Made by a program: the position numbers and the translations under genes. This document shows positions 1-6,289 of a stretch of 8,392 nucleotides of DNA, piece by piece. Source of the stretch: DASCNA01 sp036011305 (GTDB lineage Bacteria; Verrucomicrobiota; Lentisphaeria; Victivallales; GWF2-38-69); the NCBI GenBank assembly GCA_036011305.1, contig DASCNA010000121.1, positions 1 through 8,392 of the forward strand. The letters run 5' to 3'. How positions within the stretch are numbered: position 1 is the stretch's first letter; each line of letters starts with the position of its first letter. The notes under the pieces were generated by a model, which saw nothing but the letters and a program-made list of their open reading frames with translations, did no database searches and had not been told where the DNA came from.

Positions 1-107
1 CTATAGCGAAATGGAAACACCCGTTCTCATCCCGAACACGGAAGTTAAGCGTTTCTGCGGCGATGGTACTGCATTTAAGAGTGTGGGAGAGTAGCACGAT
101 GCCAGGG
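1..107 (+). rRNA. rrf: 5S ribosomal RNA, 5'-truncated by the window edge
   Basis: Structural RNA of the large ribosomal subunit. The conserved core is directly readable: the stretch around 20-50 carries the CCCGAACACGGAAGTTAAGC block, followed by a GATGGTACTGC block at 62-72 and the closing GGGAGAGTAG at 85-94. The 3' end GCCAGGG at 101-107 should pair with a CCCTGGY-type 5' end that is missing, so roughly 8-10 nt lie left of the window. A run of T follows directly, as expected at the end of an rRNA operon. 16S and 23S genes would be expected upstream, but that cannot be seen here. Confidence 0.97.
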
Positions 108-116
108 TCTTTTTTT
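108..116 (+). terminator. T-tract following 5S rRNA, probable end of the rRNA operon
   Basis: Seven consecutive T residues (110-116) begin within a few bases of the mature 5S 3' end. No separate hairpin is visible. The terminal helix of 5S itself, whose 5' arm is outside the window, could supply the stem of an intrinsic terminator. Inference from position and base composition only. Confidence 0.45.
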
Positions 117-252
117 GTGAACAAATAAATAAAACTAATCAATAAATCAAAATCTATGAATAACTATCCTTATTGCTATTTTTTATAATAAAGCTTATAT
201 TAATTCTTATATAAACTCATCAATATAACATAATTTTTTTATAATTACTGAT

Positions 253-1827
253 ATGAAATTTAAAAATACTACATTTAAAGAAATTAGGAAAGAAAAAAGA
301 TGGTCATTAACTTCTCTGGCAGAAGCTACAAATATCAGTAGAAAGTCACTGTCAATGTGGGAAAATGGAAGATTAGTCCCATCAGAGAAGATGATTAGAA
401 AATTATCTCATTTTTTAAAAATTCCAATATCCAACATATCTGATTTGGAAGATGAGTTAGAAACTTCAGAGGAAAATATATCATCATTTGTAGATTCTTG
501 GTCTATTCTTGCAGATTTAGATAACATGGAACATAGATATAAAATCAACAATCTTCTTTCCGGCGTCAAGGCATTAGATACTAAATTAAAAGAAGCATCT
601 CTTATTATAAAAGCTATATTATCATCAACCAATTCTCCTTTATATATAAAAGGAATTGATCAGCGTTATATAATTGCAAATGACTCATTTAAAGAAAATT
701 TAAATCTTGATAGTTCTTTTAAAATTGCAGGCAAAACAGATAGTGAATTATTTAGCATACATGATTCTAAAGATAATTTAGATGAAGATATACAGGTCTT
801 ATTATCTGGTAGCGCAGTTATTAACCGGGAAGATTATCTGCCAGGAGGGCGGAAAAAAAAGTGGGGGCTCATATCTAAAATGCCTATTTTTGATTTAGAT
901 AATAAAATAGCAGGGCTTATCGGTTTATTTGTTGATATAACTGAGAAAAAGAGAGTTGATTCACTTCGAGAATTGTTGGAATTAAATGTTAATGCAATGA
1001 ATGCGGCTCTGTTTATTTACGATATAGAAACTAATAAATATGTATATATTAATAATGCCGTTGAAAAAATTTTTGGCTATTCACTTGAAACTATGTACGA
1101 AAGAAATAGAGAATTTTGGTTAAATACTTGCGTTCATTCAGATGATCGTGCTGAACAGTCAAAATTTATGGACAAATATCGTCATGCTGTTCAAACTCAG
1201 TACAGAATAATACTGCCAGATGGTAAAATAAAGTGGATTGAATCTCAACCATCAAAAGAAGTTATATTCAAAAACAGAAAATGTATAATGGCTATTTGCA
1301 GCGATATAACTGAACAGAAAATTTTAATGGATCAAAATGAAATAATGAGTAATATAGTTAATTCATTTGAAGAAGCTGTGATATGGGGAGGAATTGTAAA
1401 GAAAAATAAAATATATTATGAGTTTATAACTGATAATATAGAAAAAGTAACAGGATATAATAAACAAACTTTTATGGAAGACAAAATTTCAATAGATGAA
1501 ATTGTCTCATATGAACATAAAATATTATTCCAGGGGATGAGAAAACTAAGTAATTTACCATTGCAATTTGAACATGAAATTATCTGTGAAGATGGATCTA
1601 TCAAATGGTTTGACACCAGACTTTTTACCAAAAAAACTGCTAAAAATGAAAACCTTCTTATAGGTGTTCATATTGATATAACAGAGAAAAAAGAACTTCA
1701 GTTGTCAATTGAAGCATATAATAAATTTGAAATAGATAAATTTAAAAATGATTATAAGTCTAAAATTTTGGATAAATTGAAAGATGAAGGAATTTCTTCT
1801 TCTGTTATAAAAAAAATACTTAGCTGA
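253..1827 (+). CDS. XRE-family DNA-binding protein with three PAS domains
   Basis: Likely a cytoplasmic one-component sensor/transcription regulator of 524 aa. Residues about 6-63 form an XRE-type helix-turn-helix (LAEATNISRKSLSMWENGR, with the usual recognition-helix pattern before the ENGR turn). Three PAS/PAC units follow, at about 115-233, 243-356 and 363-480. Each ends in the characteristic PAC strand and the DITE-K motif (228-233, 351-356, 475-480). A short, lysine-rich, probably helical tail (485-524) closes the protein. No GGDEF, EAL, histidine kinase or sigma-54 AAA domain is present, so output is presumably DNA binding through the N-terminus. No transmembrane segment is evident. The ATG at 253 is chosen because the next in-frame Met (residue 35) lies inside the HTH. 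There is no clear Shine-Dalgarno sequence. A TATAAT at 184-189 is a possible -10 without a convincing -35. The ligand or cofactor of the PAS domains cannot be read from sequence. It is followed after 116 nt by a second XRE regulator. Confidence 0.9.
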   Translation: MKFKNTTFKEIRKEKRWSLTSLAEATNISRKSLSMWENGRLVPSEKMIRKLSHFLKIPISNISDLEDELETSEENISSFVDSWSILADLDNMEHRYKINNLLSGVKALDTKLKEASLIIKAILSSTNSPLYIKGIDQRYIIANDSFKENLNLDSSFKIAGKTDSELFSIHDSKDNLDEDIQVLLSGSAVINREDYLPGGRKKKWGLISKMPIFDLDNKIAGLIGLFVDITEKKRVDSLRELLELNVNAMNAALFIYDIETNKYVYINNAVEKIFGYSLETMYERNREFWLNTCVHSDDRAEQSKFMDKYRHAVQTQYRIILPDGKIKWIESQPSKEVIFKNRKCIMAICSDITEQKILMDQNEIMSNIVNSFEEAVIWGGIVKKNKIYYEFITDNIEKVTGYNKQTFMEDKISIDEIVSYEHKILFQGMRKLSNLPLQFEHEIICEDGSIKWFDTRLFTKKTAKNENLLIGVHIDITEKKELQLSIEAYNKFEIDKFKNDYKSKILDKLKDEGISSSVIKKILS

Positions 1828-1886
1828 TAACTTCTAATTACCGTAATAATAATTTCATTAAAAAAACTTGGATATTTGCTTTAACA

Positions 1887-1921
1887 TAAACTTAAGGTAA
1901 ACTTAAGTATATTAATTTAAG
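1887..1921 (+). promoter_or_regulatory. Direct-repeat candidate operator upstream of the XRE-cupin regulator
   Basis: TAAACTTAAG occurs perfectly at 1887-1896 and 1898-1907, an 11-bp period or about one helical turn. A third copy at 1912-1921 (TTAATTTAAG) matches 8 of 10. The first two copies each contain the palindrome CTTAAG. The array ends 22 nt before the ATG of the regulator at 1944. It overlaps plausible promoter elements (TTAACA at 1881-1886, TATATT at 1908-1913), although their 21-bp spacing is poor. Autoregulatory sites next to XRE regulators are common; binding here is inference. Confidence 0.45.
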
Positions 1922-1943
1922 CTAAATAAAAAATGAGTCTTAT

Positions 1944-2507
1944 ATGAAATATTGCATTGGTAAATATTTAAGAGAAATTAGAAAAAATCAAAGAATGACA
2001 ATGAAAGAGGTAGCTCTTAAGGTAGGAGTTACAGAAAGTTTAATTTCTCAAATAGAAACAGATAAAGTATCTCCAGGTATAGATACGCTTCTTACAATAG
2101 CAGAAGTACTGAATATAAATTTAGATTATTTATTTAGTAAGCTAAAAAAAAATAGAGAAGCTTCTGTAATATTAAAAAATGACAGAAAATGTATAATTGA
2201 TGGAGATGTTAGGTATGAATTAATATCTAAACTTGATAAATTTAACAGTGAAAATTCTATAGAAGCATATTATCTTGAAGTACAGTCAGGTGAAGTTACT
2301 CAAGGTAAAAAAGATGGTCATATTGGAAAAGAACTGGGGATAATTATCAGTGGAAAAGCAGAAATGTTGATTTCCGGAAAGAATTATGTTTTGCAGGCAG
2401 GCGATAGTATTACATTTGATTCTGATGAAATTCATACATTAAAGAATATAGGTAGATCAATTTTAAAAGCATATTGGATTATTACACCGCCTAAAAGATT
2501 TTTTTAA
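1944..2507 (+). CDS. XRE-cupin transcriptional regulator
   Basis: A 187-aa cytoplasmic regulator with the two-domain plan of the XRE/cupin family. Residues 8-64 form a helix-turn-helix (VALKVGVTESLISQIETDK, then SPGIDTLLTIAEVL). Residues about 105-180 form a small cupin_2 barrel. In the barrel GHIGKELGIIISG (125-137) carries His126 and Glu130 of cupin motif 1, and AGDSITFDSDEIHTLKN (152-168) carries His164 and Asn168 of motif 2. The first conserved HxH pair is incomplete, so metal binding is uncertain. In this family the cupin domain usually senses a small metabolite, and the genes tend to sit beside the metabolic genes they control. Here leuC starts 50 nt downstream on the same strand and leuD follows, so this is the best candidate regulator of the hydro-lyase. 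A repeated element at 1887-1921 is its likely operator. The Shine-Dalgarno sequence is weak; the ATG at 1944 gives a full-length HTH. Confidence 0.9.
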   Translation: MKYCIGKYLREIRKNQRMTMKEVALKVGVTESLISQIETDKVSPGIDTLLTIAEVLNINLDYLFSKLKKNREASVILKNDRKCIIDGDVRYELISKLDKFNSENSIEAYYLEVQSGEVTQGKKDGHIGKELGIIISGKAEMLISGKNYVLQAGDSITFDSDEIHTLKNIGRSILKAYWIITPPKRFF

Positions 2508-2557
2508 TTTTCTAATTTATATTCATATACTCATTAAATACTGAAAGGAAACTAAAA

Positions 2558-3841
2558 ATGGGAAAAACTATAGCAGAAAAAATATTTGAAGAGCATTTAG
2601 TAGATCAACCTTTTGAAGGTGTTAATGTATTAAAACTTGATAGAGTTTTATGTCATGAAATAACTACACCTATTGCTATTAATGATTTGATAGCAAGAGA
2701 TAAAGACAGGGTTTTTGATAAAAATAAAATTAAGGCAGTTATTGATCATGTAACTCCTGCAAAAGATTCAAAAACAGCAGAGCAGGGTAAAACTCTTAGA
2801 GATTGGGCGAAAAGGCATAATTTAGATTTTTTTGATATAGGAAAAAATGGAGTTTGTCATGCAATATTTCCTGAAAAAGGGTTTATTAGACCAGGATATA
2901 CTGTCATTATGGGGGATTCTCATACATGTACACACGGAGCTTTTGGCGCTTTTGCTGCAGGAATAGGAACGACTGATATTGAGGTTGGTATTTTGAAAGG
3001 TGTCTGTGCCTTTAAAACTCCTAAAACAATTAAGTTTGTTTTAAATGGTACATTGCAGAAAGGTGTATATTCTAAAGATGTAATTCTTCATATTATCTCA
3101 AAAATAGGTGTAGATGGAGGAACTAACAAAATTCTTGAGTTTACCGGCCCAGTTATTGATAGAATGTCAATGGATGAGAGAATGACAATTTGTAATATGG
3201 CTGTTGAAGCAGGTGGCACTTCTGGGATATGTAATCCTGACATGACAACTGTTGAGTATTTATGGCATGCCATATCTTCAGAGTTTAATTCTAAAGAACA
3301 AGCACGTGAGACATATAGTAAGTATAGTTCAGATGCTGATGCTGTATATGAAAAAGTTTATGATATAGATGTGAGCAGTTTGGAACCGTTGAGTACTTTT
3401 GGATATAAGCCTGACCAGGTAAAAACAGTAAAAGAACTAGAAGGAAAACCGGTAGATCAAGTCTATATCGGTTCCTGTACAAACGGGCGACTGGAAGATT
3501 TAAGAATCGCTGCTGAAGTTCTAAAAGGAAGTAAAATCTGTGATAATGTGAGAGCTATTTTATCCCCTGCCACCCCAAAAATTTATAACCAGGCCATGGA
3601 GGAAGGTATTTTAAAAATCTTTGCTGATGCCGGCTTTTGCATAACTAACCCAACTTGCGGTGCGTGTTTAGGAATGAGTAATGGTGTTTTAGCAGATGGT
3701 GAAGTCTGTGCTGCAACAACAAACAGGAATTTTAACGGTAGAATGGGCAAAGGTGGTATGGTTCATCTGATGAGTCCAGCTACAGCAGCCGCTACTGCAA
3801 TTAAAGGCTGCATCACTAATTCTAATATATTTGAAAACTAA
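2558..3841 (+). CDS. leuC: 3-isopropylmalate dehydratase large subunit (LeuC, aconitase superfamily)
   Basis: Catalytic [4Fe-4S] subunit, 427 aa, the usual length for the short two-subunit LeuC2/HacA-like class. In leucine synthesis it isomerises 2-isopropylmalate to 3-isopropylmalate by dehydration and rehydration, together with LeuD, in the cytoplasm. The three cluster-binding cysteines are visible: Cys307 in YIGSCTNGR (303-311), and Cys367 and Cys370 in NPTCGACLG (364-372). Other family blocks are DHVTP (63-67), GDSHTCTHGAFG (119-130) and TTNRNFNGRMG (387-397). The start is supported by AAGGAA at 2545-2550, 7 nt before the ATG. leuD follows after 23 nt, and the XRE-cupin gene lies 50 nt upstream, giving a probable three-gene unit. 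A TATACT at 2526-2531 could be the -10 of an internal promoter, but no good -35 matches. No leuA or leuB is in the window, so homoaconitase, dimethylmaleate hydratase or another methylated-malate hydro-lyase activity remains possible. The family is secure; the exact substrate is not. Confidence 0.85.
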   Translation: MGKTIAEKIFEEHLVDQPFEGVNVLKLDRVLCHEITTPIAINDLIARDKDRVFDKNKIKAVIDHVTPAKDSKTAEQGKTLRDWAKRHNLDFFDIGKNGVCHAIFPEKGFIRPGYTVIMGDSHTCTHGAFGAFAAGIGTTDIEVGILKGVCAFKTPKTIKFVLNGTLQKGVYSKDVILHIISKIGVDGGTNKILEFTGPVIDRMSMDERMTICNMAVEAGGTSGICNPDMTTVEYLWHAISSEFNSKEQARETYSKYSSDADAVYEKVYDIDVSSLEPLSTFGYKPDQVKTVKELEGKPVDQVYIGSCTNGRLEDLRIAAEVLKGSKICDNVRAILSPATPKIYNQAMEEGILKIFADAGFCITNPTCGACLGMSNGVLADGEVCAATTNRNFNGRMGKGGMVHLMSPATAAATAIKGCITNSNIFEN

Positions 3842-3864
3842 TATAAATTTTGGAGATTAACTAA

Positions 3865-4389
3865 ATGAAAAACTTTAAAGGAAAAGTCCTGTTTTTAGAT
3901 AGATCTGATATTAATACTGATGAAATAATTCCTGCAAAATATTTAACAGAACTGTCAAAGGTTGCACTTAAACCTCATATTCTTGAAGATTTAAAATTAA
4001 AAAAATTTGATGCATCAACAGACATTGAAGGAAAGGGTATAATAGTTTCAAGGTCAAACTTTGGATGCGGATCTTCACGTGAACATGCTCCGTGGGTTTT
4101 TGAAATAAATGATATTAATGTTATTATTGCATCAAGTTTCGCGAGAATCTTTAGGCAAAACTGTTATAATTGCGGAATGATGGCTATTGAATTATCTGAA
4201 GATGATATTGATTTGTTATTTGATAAATTTAATGACAAAAATGCATACTTATCAGTCGATATTAATACTGAAAAAATTATGATTTCTGATGGGAATAACT
4301 CTGAAAATATAAGTTTTACATTGGGAGAGTTTGATAAGGCTCTTGTGAAATCCGGCGGTTGGGTAGATTATGCTGATTTGAAATATTAA
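3865..4389 (+). CDS. leuD: 3-isopropylmalate dehydratase small subunit (LeuD)
   Basis: Swivelling-domain subunit, 174 aa, that completes the active site of LeuC. The diagnostic motifs are DINTDEIIPAKYL (15-27) and NFGCGSSREHAPW (65-77), the latter holding the Ser-Arg substrate-binding residues of the aconitase swivel domain. Further conserved are ASSFARIFRQNCYNCGM (89-105) and the C-terminal GGWVDYADLKY. A GGAG ribosome-binding site at 3852-3855 lies 9 nt before the ATG, and leuC ends 23 nt upstream, so the two subunits are co-transcribed. The loop after KYL reads YLTE (26-29). This is the loop linked to substrate choice in archaeal isopropylmalate isomerases and homoaconitases, and it matches neither textbook tetrapeptide that I recall (YLVY, YLRT). 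A strong terminator follows at 4410-4442. Confidence 0.87.
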   Translation: MKNFKGKVLFLDRSDINTDEIIPAKYLTELSKVALKPHILEDLKLKKFDASTDIEGKGIIVSRSNFGCGSSREHAPWVFEINDINVIIASSFARIFRQNCYNCGMMAIELSEDDIDLLFDKFNDKNAYLSVDINTEKIMISDGNNSENISFTLGEFDKALVKSGGWVDYADLKY

Positions 4390-4409
4390 ATTCAAAATTT
4401 TTTGTTTTT

Positions 4410-4442
4410 AAAGAGATACTGATTTAATCGGTATCTCTTTTT
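4410..4442 (+). terminator. Rho-independent terminator of the leuCD unit
   Basis: AAAGAGATAC (4410-4419) is perfectly complementary to GTATCTCTTT (4431-4440). Three more inner pairs, one of them T-G, extend the stem to 13 bp with a 5-nt loop (4423-4427). The plus strand continues into a T-rich tail (4438-4442, then TTTT at 4445-4448). It begins 20 nt after the leuD stop codon. Read on the minus strand the tail is A-rich rather than U-rich, so it should work mainly for leuD. The convergent DUF123 gene ends inside this hairpin: its stop codon is in the loop. Confidence 0.88.
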
Positions 4443-4885
4443 AATTTTAATACTGTAAGATTTTGTGCTAATAAATGAGCAAATTTATCACAGCTGGGAA
4501 ATATAGGTAAGAAAATTAAATGACTGTTACATCTACAGTCAGAAGAACCAAAACGTATTATATCTTTGCTAGCAATGTTTAACATTTTTAATTTTAACGC
4601 CCAAAAACATTCAGAATTTTTATTTTGAACCGCATACCAAATTTCAAGTAGTTTCATCCTTGATCTTATATAATCAATATGCCAGTGTTTTTTCTTTTCT
4701 CTTCTGATATGTCTATTCAATCTCCCTTGCAAACCACCCGGTCCTAGTGCACTGCCAAGATAAACATAATAACCGGGGGCAAATGTGTATATACCTAATT
4801 TGCCAACTCTGATATTTTTTCTTACTTTATTTTTAAGTAATATGGCATAAGTACCAGGTTCATTATCAATATTATATTTTCTCAT
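4424..4885 (-). CDS. Stand-alone DUF123 (GIY-YIG-like, Uri-type) protein
   Basis: A 153-aa protein matching the DUF123/COG1833 pattern, which is related to the GIY-YIG nuclease fold. Visible blocks in order: GTYAILL (11-17, the GIY-like strand), GYYVYLGSALGPGGLQGRL (38-56, the YIG-like strand and the conserved Arg55), RHIRREKKKHWHIDY (58-72) and GSSDCRCNSHL (113-123). In several archaea and bacteria this domain is fused to endonuclease III or occurs alone; a nuclease role is proposed for the family from the fold but I know of no firm assignment. The ATG at 4885 lies 17 nt after the stop of the pseudouridine synthase gene, so the two are probably co-transcribed. No strong Shine-Dalgarno sequence precedes it, so translation may be coupled. 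The last five codons and the stop lie in the leuD terminator hairpin. Confidence 0.82.
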   Translation of the reverse strand: MRKYNIDNEPGTYAILLKNKVRKNIRVGKLGIYTFAPGYYVYLGSALGPGGLQGRLNRHIRREKKKHWHIDYIRSRMKLLEIWYAVQNKNSECFWALKLKMLNIASKDIIRFGSSDCRCNSHLIFLPIFPSCDKFAHLLAQNLTVLKLKRDTD

Positions 4886-4902
4886 TGTATATCAATTTCA
4901 AT

Positions 4903-5850
4903 CTAACAGAAAATTCGCTGTATATCGCTTGGCATTTCTGTTGTTATATTTATAGTTTGTTTGCTACTAGTGGAAAAGCTAATGCATTTTGCGTGTAAAG
5001 CCTGATGATCAAGAATAAGTTTCTCCTTATCCTTGTAAGTTATCTCATTATTTATAAATCTTTCAAATATTGTATCATCAAGTCCATAAATTTTATCTCC
5101 TATCACTGGGTAACCTATAGAACATAAAGTTGCTCTAATTTGATGTAGCCTTCCTGTTTTAGGTATTACTTTCAAAAGAGAGAAATTGTTTACTGAGTTG
5201 ATTAGTTCAAAATATGTTTCACAATACTCTAATTTATCTTTCTCCAAATTATTATTAACATTTTCAGTTGGAACGAATTTCCTTTTTTTCCGTATTATAC
5301 TTTCAGTATCATCTGTTAAATAACCAGCAGAATCAAGTTTGTCAGGAAAATTACCGTGCACAGCTACAATATACTCTTTATAAATATTTCTTGAAGCAAA
5401 CAGATTTGATAGGAATTTAGCATTATTTATATTTTTAGCAAATAGGACAATACCTGAAGTTTCTCTATCAAGCCTGTTTATTAAATATAATTTTTTATTT
5501 AAATCAGCATGCAGTATTGAGGCTAATGTATTTTTAAAATATATTCCTGCGGGGTGACAGGGTAAATCAGGAGGTTTATTGACTGCAAAAATATTTTCAT
5601 CTTCAAATATAATTTTATAATTTCTGTTAACATCAGGTTCATTATACTCATCAATAATAAATTCAATTTTATCTCCAGTGAGTAAAATTTTAGATGCTTT
5701 TGATTTTGCACCGTTTACTAATATTTCACCTTTTTTGATTATACTTTGCCATTGGTTTCTTGAATGATAATTGAAACGGGAACTCAACCACAAATCCAAT
5801 CTGGTATTATTAGAGTTTGGATCAATTTCAGATGTAATTTTTCTTTGCAT
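4903..5850 (-). CDS. RluA-family pseudouridine synthase with N-terminal S4 domain
   Basis: Converts a uridine to pseudouridine in rRNA or tRNA; acts in the cytoplasm. From the ATG at 5850 it has 315 aa. About residues 14-62 form an S4 RNA-binding domain (ending in GEILVNGAKSKASKILLTGD). The catalytic domain follows: VNKPPDLPCHPAG (90-102), the catalytic motif NRLDRETSG (125-133) with Asp128 as nucleophile, and KTGRLHQIRATLCSIGYPVIGD (231-252). The residue before the RLD motif is Asn rather than the His usual in RluA, RluC and RluD. Together with the HPAG-Y--NT segment this resembles the Rib2/PUS9-like branch, so the target site cannot be assigned. An in-frame TTG three codons upstream (5859) is an alternative start; neither start has a clear ribosome-binding site. 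AGTCAA at 5897-5902 (TTGACT on the minus strand) could be part of its promoter. It is the first gene of a two-gene unit with the DUF123 gene. Confidence 0.88.
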   Translation of the reverse strand: MQRKITSEIDPNSNNTRLDLWLSSRFNYHSRNQWQSIIKKGEILVNGAKSKASKILLTGDKIEFIIDEYNEPDVNRNYKIIFEDENIFAVNKPPDLPCHPAGIYFKNTLASILHADLNKKLYLINRLDRETSGIVLFAKNINNAKFLSNLFASRNIYKEYIVAVHGNFPDKLDSAGYLTDDTESIIRKKRKFVPTENVNNNLEKDKLEYCETYFELINSVNNFSLLKVIPKTGRLHQIRATLCSIGYPVIGDKIYGLDDTIFERFINNEITYKDKEKLILDHQALHAKCISFSTSSKQTINITTEMPSDIQRIFC

Positions 5851-6147
5851 ATAAAACAATAATTTGCTAATATTAAATTTTAAAATATTAAAATACAGTC
5901 AATATAGAAATAATAAAGTAGTTCTGATTTATATATTATATGAAGTTAGTTTAATCTGATATAAAGTTAAAGTATCTTTTGAGTCTTAGACTTTTTTTAT
6001 TTTACATTGCTATATCATTTTTTCATATACTATTTCATGCATATTTATTAGTAGATTTATTGTAGCGGATAAATTAGCATGATGCATAACTGCATATTAT
6101 AAGGGCAGACTTTATATATCGATTTATAAAAAAATAACTAATAAAAA
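5851..6147. other. AT-rich intergenic region without a protein gene
   Basis: Lies between the divergently oriented pseudouridine synthase (minus) and tRNA-Gly (plus) genes. I find no ORF with a plausible ribosome-binding site here; plus-strand ATGs run into stops within a few codons. The left part should hold the promoter of the minus-strand unit: a perfect minus-strand TATAAT at 5940-5935 and a TTGACT at 5902-5897 are visible, but they do not form one well-spaced pair. AGTCTTAGACT (5982-5992) followed by seven T is a very short palindrome of doubtful meaning. Confidence 0.5.
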
Positions 6148-6175
6148 TTGTATCCCTTTTGTTTGTGTGTATAAT
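6148..6175 (+). promoter_or_regulatory. Probable promoter of tRNA-Gly
   Basis: A consensus TATAAT at 6170-6175 stands 22 nt before the first base of the tRNA. A weak -35 candidate, TTGTAT at 6148-6153, is 16 bp upstream. Transcription would start near 6182, giving a leader of about 16 nt for RNase P to remove. Confidence 0.5.
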
Positions 6176-6197
6176 ATATAAAATATTTTTGCATTAA

Positions 6198-6271
6198 GCG
6201 GGTGTAGCATAGTGGTAATGCTCCAGCTTCCCAAGCTGGCTAGGAGGGTTCGATTCCCTTCACCCGCTCCA
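6198..6271 (+). tRNA. tRNA-Gly, anticodon CCC
   Basis: A complete cloverleaf of 74 nt with an encoded CCA. The acceptor stem is GCGGGTG (6198-6204) with CACCCGC (6261-6267). The D stem is GCAT/ATGC (6207-6210, 6218-6221). The anticodon stem is CCAGC/GCTGG (6223-6227, 6235-6239) with loop TTCCCAA, so bases 34-36 are CCC (6230-6232), reading GGG codons. The T arm carries GTTCGATTC (6248-6256) with a G-T pair at the stem base. The discriminator is T at 6268, followed by CCA. It closely resembles the E. coli tRNA-Gly(CCC). The convergent VOC gene ends only 18 nt downstream, and no clear terminator separates them. Confidence 0.97.
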
Positions 6272-6289
6272 TATTATAAATCAGCAGTT

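Noticed and set aside
408..632. Minus-strand reading frame of 74 codons within the XRE-PAS gene
   Set aside because: It lies wholly inside a well-supported plus-strand gene, and its product has no recognisable features.
1416..1631. Minus-strand frame within the third PAS domain
   Set aside because: Shadow of the PAS coding sequence; no start signal or domain.
3088..3482. Two minus-strand frames inside leuC
   Set aside because: leuC is conserved through this region, including the cluster-binding Cys307; the opposite frames look random.
5523..5711. Second minus-strand frame inside the pseudouridine synthase
   Set aside because: Same strand, different frame, overlapping conserved catalytic-domain sequence.
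5859..5859. TTG start adding three residues to the pseudouridine synthase
   Set aside because: An ATG follows three codons later with no better ribosome-binding site for the TTG, so the ATG at 5850 is preferred.
5969..5998. Possible terminator at AGTCTTAGACT followed by seven T
   Set aside because: The stem is only 4-5 bp, and no plus-strand gene needs termination here; too weak in such AT-rich DNA.
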